From Nyssa sinensis (taxonomy: Eukaryota; Streptophyta; Magnoliopsida; Cornales; Nyssaceae): a DNA stretch of 64,000 nt. The notes beneath the pieces are model-generated. The model was not told the origin of the DNA and did no database searches. It saw nothing but the letters and a program-made list of their open reading frames with translations. Below, in pieces: positions 33,033 through 44,000 of the stretch. The position numbers and the translations under genes are program-made. Within the stretch, counting starts at the first letter, position 1; each line of letters begins with the position of its first letter. The stretch lies in NCBI GenBank assembly GCA_008638375.1, contig CM018050.1, forward strand, positions 29,293,723 through 29,357,722, in the 5' to 3' direction.

Positions 33033-33072
33033 CACAAAATTTTATAAAAAAATTTTTTTTGAGGTTATTACA
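30074..33072 (+). mobile_element. Solo LTR (LTR-3), 3.0 kb, with 5-bp target duplication
   Basis: Begins TGTCACACCCCGAATTTCTG and ends GAGGTTATTACA, flanked by CCTTT at 30069-30073 and 33073-33077. It contains the family landmarks in order: GGGCTTAAGCCCTTACATT at 30240, CCTGTCAGGTTGGTCTCAA at 30969, GACTTGTCCCATTTGGACTC at 31522, TTCCGGCG repeats near 31993-32030, a palindrome at 32710-32738, and an (AAT)n tract at 33001-33031. No PBS, PPT or coding domain is present, so it is a solo LTR. The superfamily cannot be decided from an LTR alone. Confidence 0.85.
32710..32738. promoter_or_regulatory. Perfect palindrome next to the LTR TATA region
   Basis: Arms GGCAGCTTTGCAT and ATGCAAAGCTGCC are separated by TAA, and CTATATATACACC follows at once. 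LTR-1 has an imperfect version at about 6450-6490, also followed by an AT-rich TATA stretch. It is probably part of the LTR core promoter. Confidence 0.5.
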
Positions 33073-33077
33073 CCTTT

Positions 33078-33304
33078 CCAATATATAATTTCTTTCCCTA
33101 AGAACCAAAAAGTACTGTTAGAAAATTGCAATGGAGTCAGTTTCAGTACTATTAAAAAAATAGGTAGGGTCATATCACTTCGTGCCATTTATGAGCTATG
33201 GTAGGTGATAGAGTATTAAATATCTAAGTTATACTTAATTTTTTTAATAGTTTAAATTTTTAAATGAGTTAATAATTTAACATAATATATATATATATAT
33301 ATAT
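33078..33304. other. Short AT-rich spacer, nothing recognised
   Basis: Between LTR-3 and Kunitz unit C; ends in an (AT)n tract at 33283-33306. Confidence 0.4.
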
Positions 33305-33442
33305 ATTTGTCACTTTTCTGATTTGTCCAAATTAGATAATTGGAGAGAGAATGTTAGGCGAAAACTTAATATGACCCATCAAATAATCTATTGTATTTAT
33401 TTGGAGGGCCATGTTTTTTCCAAAAAAAATTATATTATATTT

Positions 33443-33473
<31 letters not shown>

Positions 33474-35497
33474 AAAAAAATGAGACTCGATCCTTAATTT
33501 TTTTATATATTCATATAAATGTCTCTTAAATTTTAATACTTACACTTTCACTCTCAATTAAAATTTCTAAATCCATCACTAAGGGTATATATCAGTTATT
33601 ATGCAATATTATTATCACTGTTTATTATTAATATAACAAAAAAAAAATTATTCAAGATAAATATTTAATTTAAATTGTGTAAATACTCATGTAAATAGTG
33701 TTTATAGATTTCTTCATGACTATTTGGTATAGTCATGAAGGTTTAATTGTCATAGTCACACTCATAAAAAAGACGATTATTCAGTTAAAATAACATAATC
33801 GTAAAACGACGTCGTTTTAGATTTAATAATCAACTATAGCAATGTGATGTCTCATGCATTCTCTGCAAAATTTTGATTTGTATTGATAATCAGCTATAGC
33901 AATGTGATGTCTCATGCATTTTCTGCAAGATTTTGATTTTCAATAGAATCGAGTGTGGGTAAAGATACAAACGTGTTGCATAAGAAGTTGTTGCATTCTG
34001 GATGAGCTTGAGCCTTTGGAGGACGAGACTTAGACACTTCTAATACTTTTAAAGGTAATTCGGACATTTAACAAAAATTACTTACATTTACAATTTTTAT
34101 TACTGTCAGTAACAGTACTTGACGGCAGAGGGTAGATTATTACTAACATAAAAAAATAAAAAAAATATAATGTAATTTTAAAAATAAAAAAATTATCTAC
34201 AACTACCAAAAATTTTAAAAAAAGTTAATATAATTTATTCCAAAAAAACAAACAATCCTCTCAAAAAAATAGTGGTCTGCTATTACTCACGTGTGCGGCT
34301 TCAAATCCGACAGCCGAAAGTTATCAATGATAAAAACACAAGTGAACACGTGGGGGGCTTTAAATACCACGAGCTGTTATTTCTTGGCTCGAACAAGGCA
34401 CCGGGATGGATAAGGATGATAAATTATTTTGTTTTATTGGAAATTGGTTCTACCTATTTTTAATGTGATTGGTTTGAAAAAAAATTGTGTATTTTGTTAA
34501 GATTTAAAATAAATTTGGAAAAAGATATTTACTTTGCTTTGATTATATAAAAATAAAATAATTAAAAAAATTTATGTTATATAATTAATATTTTTTAATT
34601 ATTTATTAAAATTTTATACAAACTTAATAAAATTTTATGTTTCAAAAAAAAATAATATTTTAATTCACTATTAACATACAATTTTTTTTATTTTATTTAA
34701 AATATATTAATTATAATTAATTTAAAATTATCACTTTATCACATTATTCCACTAATGGTATAGAATCGAATTTGCACCATGGAGTGGGCCCCCTTGTGAT
34801 AATAGCTGTATGCCAGGCACGTCATCTAACCCATATCCTTCAACGTACGAATGTAATCGACAGCATGTCAAGTTATCTTCATGTTTCCGCTCTAATATGT
34901 ATTCACTCATTACGTAAAAAGTAAGAAAATATTATTTTTTTAAGAATATTGTTAGATTATTTAAATTTTTATCTTAAATGTTGAATCTCAAAGGAAAATG
35001 ATTGATTTTTTTTTTTTTTTTTATATAGCAATCAATCATTAATTTTTTTTTTTTTTTTTACACAAATATCTTATTATTAGTCGAAATGTAAATGGGTGTT
35101 CATCTTAGAGATTAAAAATTTTATCAAAATTTCTTATCAATTTATCCCACTCTAAGAGTTAGTTAATCATTTTTTCACATAGTATATGATTAGAGTTACA
35201 ATTAATCATGCACTATTATATTATTTTAAAATAATAATGTTTTACTTTTTTATGTATTGATATGTATTAATAGTTATATGATATTTTATATATTCTTGTG
35301 AATTGAGAAATTTTTTAGTGAAACTCGCAATAATACTTTCATGACTGAATATATAAGCATCACTATTGGGTCATGAATTATTATTCTATTTTAAATTCAA
35401 GATGAGTCTACTTCATTGAGTGTGAACCCTAGGGTAGTGTAGCAGTAGCCTTCTTAATTATTGATATCAACACGCGCATGAATGTGTGAAGTAACTT
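33305..35497 (+). repeat. Upstream region of Kunitz unit C
   Basis: Matches 8862-11600 of unit A with several deletions. It contains a 60-bp tandem duplication (33826-33885 and 33886-33945) that is single in unit A (near 9386-9450). Both upstream CACGTG motifs are retained (about 34290 and 34349), as is an 18-bp palindrome at 33802-33819. No gene is present. Confidence 0.75.
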
Positions 35498-35504
35498 TAT
35501 AAAT
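35498..35504 (+). promoter_or_regulatory. KTI-C TATA box
   Basis: TATAAAT in the conserved position, 47 bp before the ATG at 35551. The upstream motif is CACGCGCATGAATG (35471-35484), as in unit B. Confidence 0.55.
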
Positions 35505-35550
35505 ACCAGGCAAGTAGTTCATGCTCAAACATCAAAAAGCAGTCATTACA

Positions 35551-36187
35551 ATGAAGACAACCTTGCTATTGCTTTGTTTTCAACTCTCCGTCTTGTCAAC
35601 ATATCCATTCCTCGGCGCAGCCCAGGAAGCAGTGCGAAGGTGAGGAGCTCCAGACAGGCGTCACCTATAATATATTATCGCTTATGCGTCCCAGAGGCGG
35701 ACTCACTGTAGGCAGCAATAGGAATAACGAGAGCATCTGCCCGCTCGACGTTGTCCAAGCGCCGCTGTGGGTTGACAGTGGTCTTCCATGGACGTTTTTG
35801 CCCTTCAACAACGACACTGTGGTTGGCGTTTCAACTGATCTAAACATCAAGTCCTCAGCCCCAACAAGATGTGTTCAATCGCTTGTGTGGAAGCTGAGTG
35901 ATTCTGATGCATCAGTTGGAAGATTTTTCGTGACAACCGATGGAGTTGAAGGGAACCCAGGTTGTAGAACCTTAAGGAACTGGTTCAGAATTGAGAAAAA
36001 TCGAGACTTCTACAACTTTGCCTTCTGTCCATCGGTGTGTGATACCGCCAAAATTCTTTGTCAGGACGTTGGCATCTCTGGAGAGGATGGAATATTACGT
36101 TTGGCTTTGAGCGATTTCCCAGTCGGGGTGATGTTTAGGAAGGCCGCGGATGATTCTAAAATCATCAAAAACGCTGCTGATCATTAA
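35551..36187 (+). pseudogene. Kunitz-type protease inhibitor pseudogene, KTI-C
   Basis: Starts like the intact copies (signal peptide MKTTLLLL... to AQEAV), but eight bases present in KTI-A and KTI-B are missing at about 35634. The frame shifts and ends at TGA 35641-35643 after 30 codons. Downstream of the deletion the reading frame of the other copies is open to 36187 with no further stop. Its distal 167 codons from ATG 35684 (MRPRGG...) would lack the signal peptide and the family signature strand. Other changes: V94-R95 became V-G, a Tyr in SDYDAS became Ser, and GCGTI became GCRTL. It is about as similar to the other copies as they are to each other, so inactivation seems recent. Confidence 0.85.
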
Positions 36188-36447
36188 CATCTATTAACCG
36201 TATGTATGAACTATGTACTAGACAATAAAGCTGGAAACTTATACTCAAATCTTCCGGTGATTATGTAGTATTGCAATTAAAGCCAGTAACGTCAATTTTC
36301 AGTTTTGGGTTAATTTTGTTTCCATTCCTCTAAAATGACAATATTTTAATTTGTCTCACAAGTAAATAAAAAAATAATTTTAGGTTTTTTTTTTATAAAA
36401 AAATTCAATTTTCAAAATTATTTTTTTACTTCTCGCTGTGACAAATG
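36188..36447. other. Downstream flank of KTI-C
   Basis: Matches the KTI-A/B 3' flanks, including AATAAA at 36224-36229, until ACAAATG at 36447, where R1 begins. Confidence 0.55.
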
Positions 36448-37743
36448 TGTTAGAAATAGTATATCAGTAAAATAGAATTTCAAATTGATGTGAAACTAGA
36501 AATTATTCTGTAAACAGGAATTATTTTGAAACACCACAAACAATTCTGTTTGAGATTTGAACTATAGAAACAATTAAACATAAAACAAAATTATACTTAA
36601 TTAAAACAACAGAAATAATTAAACGTAATTAAAACCAGAACCTGTTAGAAGTTACAGAACATAGAGAATTTCTGAAAAATGAATCAAGTTTTGTGTTGGA
36701 CACAATGTCTTTAAGACAATTTACGGCTCTCGCAGTAATACTTACGAGTTCTCGGCAGTATGTCTCCTAAGATAAAATGATTTAACCAACACAAAGGCAA
36801 GCACTTCCAATGTGTTGTCTGTTGAACTAAAACTATAACACCAAACTTCTCTCTCAAATGATGATGATATGCAAATGAATGAATTGAAAAAAATGTTGCG
36901 ATCGTGTGTCCTATTTATAGACTTGTTCATGCCTGATTGGTACAGGCATGAAGCTTGGGTCGTGTCTGTTCATGGCGAATAGACACAGTTGCGTCCATGG
37001 AAACTTCTCCAAAATTTCTAATTGAATTAATATTAATAAAAACACTTCTCATAAAGACCTATTACATCATATTTATAATGCTAAAACACTACTACTTTGA
37101 TTAGGAAACCAAAACTCGTATTTTTATACTAATCCTACTATAATAAAGACTAGTAAGTCAAATAGGAAACTACAAATTCTTGTAATTTCTATACTAATCT
37201 AAATAAAATTGGGAAACTAGATAAATTAAGAATAAATTAAAATAAAAAACCAAAACAACCCTAATACAACTCTAAAATAACTTTTCATATTTTTTAAGGT
37301 GCCAAATTTGTCTTACATCACGCGTCCATAGAGAATACGCACATTCAGTCAAACAACACATCCAAAACGACAGCGTTTTGGACTCCCAACGTTAACCATA
37401 CGCACGTCTAAAAAGACAGTGTTTTGGAATCCCAACGGTAACTTAAACGCATGTTCAAAATGACTGCATTTTTTGTTTGAAAAATTTTAAATAAATTTTC
37501 TCTAAAAAGATATATACACAGCAAGCCCAAGCCCAGGCCCAGAACCAGAACTCGAGCCCGAGCCCAGCCTGGTTCGGTGCGGTGTGGGGCAGCGGTGGCG
37601 CGCACGCGTGTGTGGTGGACCCACTTTTGGCTAGGTCCTCTCCCTTTTACAAAACTGAGGTGCCCTTTGGGGCCCAAACTCTCATCCAAGGTATGTGTAT
37701 ATATACTCTTTAAAAGTCCTGTACCCATCCTATGTGAGACACA
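36448..37743 (-). repeat. R1 dispersed repeat, locus 3, with its likely terminus
   Basis: The KTI 3' flank stops precisely at 36447 and is replaced by TGTTAGAAATAG, an LTR-like TG start, so this is probably the true R1 end. The minus strand has a TATA box at about 36908-36918 (reads TCTATAAATAGGAC). Later parts match 7400-7540 and 24580-24720 around CAAGCCCAAGCCCA and GTATATATACTCTTTAAAA. R1 is interrupted at 37743 by CACTA-C and resumes at 43397. The open frames at 37408-37902 and 37577-37981 overlap each other on opposite strands and run into the CACTA terminus, so they are not genes. Confidence 0.6.
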
Positions 37744-38054
37744 CACAACAAAAAAAAGACTATTTGAGACGCCTATTATTTGCGGCGCACGAAAATCGTC
37801 GCTAAAAGGGACATTTAGCGACGCACATCTGTGTGTCGCGAATAGTAGGGAAAAATTAATAAAAAAAATTGATTCAGGCGCGAAACTATTAGCGACGCAC
37901 ATGTGGCCATTTGCGACTCACATGGGCGTCGCTAATCTGGGCGACGCTCGTTCGGTCGTCGTAAATATCAAAACTAACTAAAACGGTGGCGTTTTTTTAT
38001 GGAATTAGCGACGCACATGTGTGCGTCACTAATAAGTCCCTATAATACCCAATT

Positions 38055-38347
38055 CGATCTTGAGCTCTGTCTCAGACGCACTTGATTTATTTCTCGAAAC
38101 CAACTCGGTCTTCGATCTCTGTCCGTCGATCTCTCACTGCTTCTCCGTCTGTCGATCGCTTTCTCTCTCCAACTCACTGCTTCTCCAATCTCTATCCGTC
38201 GATCTCTCATTGCTTTTCCGTCCGTCGAACCCTTCCTCTCTTCGTCGATTTCTCGCTGCTCTCCGATCTCCATCCGTCGATCTCTCACTGCTTCGCCGTC
38301 GATCTCTCGCTGCTTTGTCGTCGATCTCGATCTCCATCCGTGTTTGA
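38055..38347 (+). repeat. CT-rich leader of CACTA-C with degenerate direct repeats
   Basis: CCGTCGATCTCTCACTGCTT and close variants recur about eight times. The equivalent leader of CACTA-D (43783-43940) and CACTA-A (2760-2860) is also CT-rich but lacks this amplification. The open frames here on both strands are by-products of the repeat. Confidence 0.55.
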
Positions 38348-40645
38348 TAAAGGTTAGGCTTTGTGGTTTATTTTTGTTTATTTTCTTCTTCTTCATCATT
38401 TGAATAAACACCTTTTCCTCCATCATGGTAACTGATTTGTTGGATGCTACTGATTTGTTATAGATTTTGGATGTATTTGAACTATTTATTTATTTATTTA
38501 TTTATTTTTTCAGATTTTGGATGTTGGATGAAATTGTGTGATGTTGTTGTTACAAATTTGGATGTTAGATGAATTGTGTAATGTTGTTGTTTGTAAGAAG
38601 GTTAAGGGAAGAATCATTGTCATAAAAATTTAATTTATCACTTTTTTTTGGGTTAAAACTCCATGAGATAATCAAGAAATTATAAATTAAAATGCATTAG
38701 AAAATAGATAAAATTTCATTAAAAACTAATACAATACATTCAAAAAGTAAAAATAAATTAAGAATAAATGGAGTAAAAATGATCTTGAGGATTATCTGAA
38801 ACTTGCTAAAAATTTAATTTAAAATATTTTATTTTATTTTTATTTTCAATGAAATACTAAAAATTTAATTGGTATTGAAATTTTTAAAGGCGATGATAGG
38901 TTGATAATTTTTTCTACCATATTAAAATTAATTTCAAAATAAATATAGATGGTGGCGAAAAAATGTTGCTGATTTCTACCCCTGCTTTGATATAAGTGTT
39001 ACATTTCTGTATATTGTTGTTTTAAGAGCTGTAACATGCGGAACATTGTGTAATTTCCAAATAGACAGATAAATTTTTGGTTTTAAGAGTCCATGCTTGA
39101 TCATCCTTGGATATTCAAATTTAGTCTTGAGACATAATTTGGGTGCTTGGATGTTCCCTCTGGGAAAATTCACTTTTAATGGTTACTGAATGAATGTTTT
39201 TCAATGGTTTTTCTTTTAATTTATTTGGGTTGTACTCTGAAATTCCTTTCAAAAATTCCTGAAAATGGAGGCATTGCAAGTAGAATGAATGATTTTCAAT
39301 TGTTTTTTTAGCTGGGGTACTCTGAAATCTCTTTTGGCAATCCTGAAAATGTAGGCATTGCAAGTAGCACTCTTTTAAAATGCAAGAATATTTTTTATAC
39401 GGAGAAAATTGAAAACTAATCTATACTGCCTGTAAAATGTAATCTCCAAATAGCATGCTCCAAAATAGGAGAATTTTTTTAATTGACCTAGCTCATGAAC
39501 TCGGTTTATTGATTCGATTTATGAATCCAGCACATCTTGTTATGTAGCCAAGAAGTTACTTTTATGTTTTTTTAAAAATAAGACATTTTATCTAAATAAC
39601 ATGATGTTATAAGTCGGGTTCATACCATGTCAATGTATTCGATCCATATAAAACTTTTTCCAAAATAATATGCTCAAGACATTTACTAGTGAAAAATCAA
39701 CTAGGGTTAGCTTAATTGGCCACCATGTCTTCTTCATTAGGAAGAAGTCATGTATTTAGGTCTCATTACTTTCAGTAGGGCAGTGAGTGTTATTTTTATA
39801 AAACCATAGATTGGGCTGCTTTGTTTGTTCGACGCCCATATTTGAAAAAATCTTATTATTGTTAAATTGTGTATTCTTCTGTTAAGTTGTGTTGAATAAT
39901 TAATTATAATACTCCACTGTTTTCAAAATAAAAAATAAAAAAACACATTTATCAATGAACAAAAATTACAAATACTAAACACATTTATCAAGAAATAGTG
40001 TTGCTCTTTATCAATGTGATTGAATACTGTCAAACCTGCTGACTCAACAGTGTATGCTATTAGTAATTTTGTTTTGATATTGGAATAGAATTACCCCTTT
40101 CTCTAAGAAAGTACAAGCATAAATTAGTGTTGATTCCATGAATCAACCCTTTTTATAATTAAATGATTAATAAACTAATTATGTAATTGAATTCATGTAA
40201 GTTTAGCCCCGTTCGGGAGTCATTTTCATCACATGTGAATCTTGTCGCGAAATTTATTCGCGATTGGGCTCGTGTGTATGAAAATCGATTCTTGAATTGT
40301 CCAGAGAAGACAGTTCGGGAATGCATAAATCGGCATTGCAATCAATAGCGCATATGCTTGAATATGTCACTATGGTAAAATTTCAGCATGATTTCCTATT
40401 GTTCTCTGGGTATATATTTAGGCGTACTAAAGTCTATCTCGTATACTTGGAGAACCGTGGGGAGATGCTGCCGAAATTTTGTCCTAGTGGAATCAAGCAT
40501 TTGATTTGTTGCTGATTGCAATGTAGATTGTGCATTCACGAATGGGATAGACCACCTTACCTTTTAGAGAGAAGTTAGAGGTGATAGGATTCATGTTTCA
40601 TATTTATAACAAGTATCATTTTTGACTTGTATTAGGTAGACGAAA

Positions 40646-40835
40646 ATGGATAAGAGTTGGATGGACTTAAGGGGCAGGCATTTGCCAGGGTATATGAAGG
40701 GGATCAAAGATTTTATTGAGTTTGTTCGTGCATTTATAGATGGGAGAAATAAGATAAGATGTCTATGTAAGAGGTGCAATAATAGGGATTATATGCACAC
40801 AGATGAGGCCAAAGAGCACCTACTCCTAACGGCCT
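40646..40835 (+). pseudogene. CACTA transposase-associated domain, cut by tandem array
   Basis: Starts MDKSWMDLRGRHLPGYMKGI and includes IRCLCKRCNNRDYMH and DEAKEHLL, the sister of 635-440 on the minus strand. After EHLL the two copies part company, here with unrelated sequence leading into the 161-bp array, so the transposase gene was cut at about residue 62. One metal-ligand Cys spacing is retained (CLCKRC). About 550 bp of upstream sequence is conserved between the two elements. Confidence 0.8.
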
Positions 40836-40879
40836 ACAAACCGCATGACACTTCACATATGAAAATAGACTTGCACGAA

Positions 40880-42510
40880 CTTATTTAATTTTATAGGGAT
40901 GCAAGTTTCAGCTCAAAAAAGGCCCATTTTGGGGTTTTAACAGACCAAAATGTCGGATATCGGCCTAACTACATCGAAACCCTATCACACACCTCAAAAA
41001 TGATAAAATAAACTTACATGAACTTACGGCACTCGGTTCAGATCCCGGGTTTGAAACTTATGCAAGTTTCAACTCCAAAAAAGGCCCATTTTGGGGATTT
41101 GACAGACCAAAACCTCATATATCGGCCTACCAATCTTGAAACCCCATCACACAGCTCCCAAATTATAAAATAAACTTGCACGAACTTACGGCACTCGGTT
41201 CGGATGCTCGGTTTGAAACTTATGTAAGTTTCAGCTCCAAAAAGGCCCATTTTGGGGTTTTGACAGACCAAAACTCCGGATATCGGCTTAACCACCCCAA
41301 AACCCCATCACACAGCTCCCAAATGATAAAATAGACTTGTATGAACTTACGGCACTCGGTTCGGATGCCCGGTTTGAAACTTATGCAAGTTTCGGCTCCA
41401 AAAGGCCCATTTTGGGGTTTTGACAGACCAAAATGCCGGATATCGGCCTAACTACATCGAAACCACATCAAACACCTCAAAAATGATAAAATAAACTTGC
41501 ACAAACTTATGGCACTCGGTTCGGATGCCCGGTTTGAAACTTATGCAAGTTTCAGCTCCAAAAAGGCCCATTTTAGGGATTTGACAGACCAAAACCCCGG
41601 ATATCGGCCTAACCACCCCAAAACCCCATCATACACCAAAAAAATGATAAAATTGACTTGTAAAAACTTACGACACTCGGTTCGGATGCCCGGTTTGTAA
41701 CTTTTGCAAGTTTCAGCTCCAAAAAGGCCCATTTTGGGGTTTTGACGTACCAAAACACTGGATATCGGCCTACCGACCCCGAAAACCCATCACACAGCTT
41801 AAAAATGATAAAATAGACTTGCACGAACTTACAATAATCCGTTCGGATGCCCGGTTTGAAACTTTTGCAAGTTTCAGCTCCAAAAAGGCCCATTTTGAGG
41901 TTTTGACCTACCAAAACATTGGATATCGGCCTACCGACCCCAAAACCCCATCACACAGCTCAAAAATGATAAAATAGACTTGCACGAACTTACGGTAATA
42001 AGTTCGGATGCCCGGTTTGAAACTTATGTAAGTTTTAGCTCCAAAGAGGGCCATTTTTGGATTTTGACCGACCGAAATACCATATATCAACCAAACGAGC
42101 CCAAAACCCCGTCAAAAACTTCACAAATGATAAAATTGACTTGCACAAACTTACGACACTCGGCTAGAATGCCCGGTTTGAAACTTTTGCCAGTTTTAGT
42201 TCCAACAAGGCCCATTTTGGGGTTTTGACAGACCAAAACACCGGATATCGGCCTACCAACCCCAAAACCCCATCACACACGAAAAAAATAATAAAATAGA
42301 CTTGCACAAACTTACAGTAATCGATTCAGATTCCTGGTTTGAAACTTTTGCAAATTTCAGCTCCAAAAAGGCCTATTTTGGGGTTTTAACAGACCAAAAC
42401 ACCGGATATCAGCCTACCAACCCCAAAACCCTATCACACACCTCACAAATGATAAAATAGACTTGCACGAACTTACGAAAATCAGTTCGGATCAGTGGTT
42501 TGTAACTTAT
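40880..42510. repeat. 161-bp tandem array (about 10 units) inside CACTA-C
   Basis: Same monomer as at 28350-29870 but in the opposite orientation, as expected from the element's orientation. Landmarks at 41021, 41183, 41344 and 41504 give 160-162 bp spacing. The right boundary of the array (around 42480-42520) is the same as the inner boundary in CACTA-B (about 28320-28360), so the array was already in the common ancestor. Confidence 0.88.
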
Positions 42511-42944
42511 GCTACTTTATGTCGTTCTTACTATTTATGCATGAAAATAAAAAAATTATTCACATTCTATATTTCATATATATTTAATAATTGTTCTAAT
42601 ATATACCATTTGATCTTTATTTCAGATTAATTGGGATTATTGCGCCGCTGTCTTTATGTTTTGCATCGGGATTTATTATTTTTATTTGTTTTTTTTTTCT
42701 TTTCATGGACATCTGTAGTTATATATTTTGAGACAATTTTTTATTTTTTTATTTATTGTTAAATTATACTTTTACAAATGTACGTAATTAGTATAATATA
42801 TATATATATATGAATGTATTTTTCTTTTTTAATATATTCATTTCAGAATGTTTGGATTTTATTATATATCAGGATGATTGATACAGATTTAAACAGAAAT
42901 AAAACAACAAATAAAACAAAGCAAATGTGGTTGGAAAAAAAAAA

Positions 42945-43396
42945 AAATTTTAGCGACGCATAGAAAGGCGTCGCTAAAAGTCAAGAAATAACAATGTTAA
43001 TTCACTATTAGTGACACACACTGAGCGTCGCTAATATTAATTCACTTTGTGAGTAGCTAAAAGCTACTATTAGCGACGCCCCTGTGTGTCGCTAAAGGTT
43101 ACTATTAGCGACGATCAGTGTGCATCGCTAATAGTAGCTTTTAGCGACACCCTTTGCGTCCATTGATAATATTTGCGACGCCCATGCCCAATTATTAGCG
43201 ACACCATTTGTGCGTCGCTAATAGTTACTTTTAGCAACGCCCAAAGGTGTGTGCGTCGCTAATACTATTAGCGACGCGTCTATTTGCGGTGACGTTAGCG
43301 ACGCCCATTTGTGAGTTGCAAAAGAGCTTTAGCGACGCATTTGGCCACTATTAGCGACGCACGCGTGCATCGCTAATAGTGCCTTTTCTTGTAGTG
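42945..43396 (+). repeat. CACTA-C 3' subterminal repeat block
   Basis: More than a dozen TTAGCGACGC / GCGTCGCTAA motifs in both orientations in 450 bp, ending in the GTAGTG terminus. This is the expected transposase-binding region. Confidence 0.85.
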
Positions 43397-43442
43397 ACAA
43401 GCTTTTTGCACAAGCTTCAAGCTTTTTGTTACCATTTCCAAG
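43397..43442 (-). repeat. R1 sliver between two CACTA elements
   Basis: ACAAGCTTTTTGCACAAGC... to CCATTTCCAAG matches 24690-24735, the direct continuation of R1 from 37743. It is followed at once by another CACTAC terminus. Confidence 0.65.
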
Positions 43443-44000
43443 CACTACAAAAAAAATGTAATTTTAGCGATGCACATTATTAGCGACGCCCATTAAGCAT
43501 CGCTGAAAGTGCCTTTTAGCGACGCAACAATCGGGCGTCGCTAATAGTAGGGAAAAAGTAATAAAAAAGAGTTTTCTGGGCAAAAAATTAGGCGCTAAAC
43601 TATTAGCGACGCATAAGGGGCTATTAGCACTAATAGTTGACGATGGTAGTGACGTGCATTGGGGTGTCACTAATAGTTTGGATATTGGAAATGGTTCGTT
43701 TTGCCTTATTTTAGCAACGCGCATATACGTATTAACGACACACAATGTACATCGCTAATAAGCATCCTTTTATATCCCCATTCGATCACTCTTTCTCTCT
43801 CTGTCTCTCTCTCTCAGACGCTCTCTTCCTCTTGCAGTGTCGATCTTTGATCTCTCTCTCTCGGACGTTTATTTTTTTTGCTGCCGACCGTTGCGTTGTT
43901 GCCACCGACCGTTGCGTTGCTGCCGCTAATTGCCACAACCTCTCGGTATGGATCTCCGATTTTTTTCTCTCTTTCTCATATTCAAAATTGAAAAACTAGT
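43443..44000 (+). mobile_element. CACTA element D, 5' end
   Basis: Begins CACTACAAAAAAAATG and has GCGACGC subterminal repeats to about 43760, then TTTTATATCCCC and a CT-rich leader like those at 38039 and 2863. Beyond about 44000 I cannot follow it. No matching 3' terminus was found, and R1 does not resume, so the element is truncated or its end lies in sequence I could not recognise. Confidence 0.75.

Larger units (their letters stand above)
37744..43396 (+). mobile_element. Complete CACTA element C (5.65 kb), non-autonomous
   Basis: The 5' end is CACAACAAAAAAAAG (one base off CACTA) and the 3' end is ...CTTTTCTTGTAGTG, with the 3-bp duplication ACA at 37741-37743 and 43397-43399. R1 is continuous across it. 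In order it contains: 5' subterminal GCGACGCAC repeats (to about 38035); a TATA-like CCTATAATACCC and CT-rich leader (38039-38350); AT-rich non-coding DNA; a transposase-associated exon (40646-40835); a 161-bp tandem array (about 40880-42510); a 3' non-coding stretch; and a dense 3' subterminal repeat block (42945-43396). No catalytic transposase is encoded, so movement would need an autonomous partner. Confidence 0.88.

Noticed and set aside
37408..37981. 164- and 134-residue frames on opposite strands
   Set aside because: They overlap each other and cross the R1/CACTA junction, so they cannot be ancient coding units.
41038..42228. Several similar frames of 60-100 residues on both strands
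   Set aside because: They are translations of the 161-bp tandem unit. Their similarity comes from the DNA repeat, and they are broken in many units.
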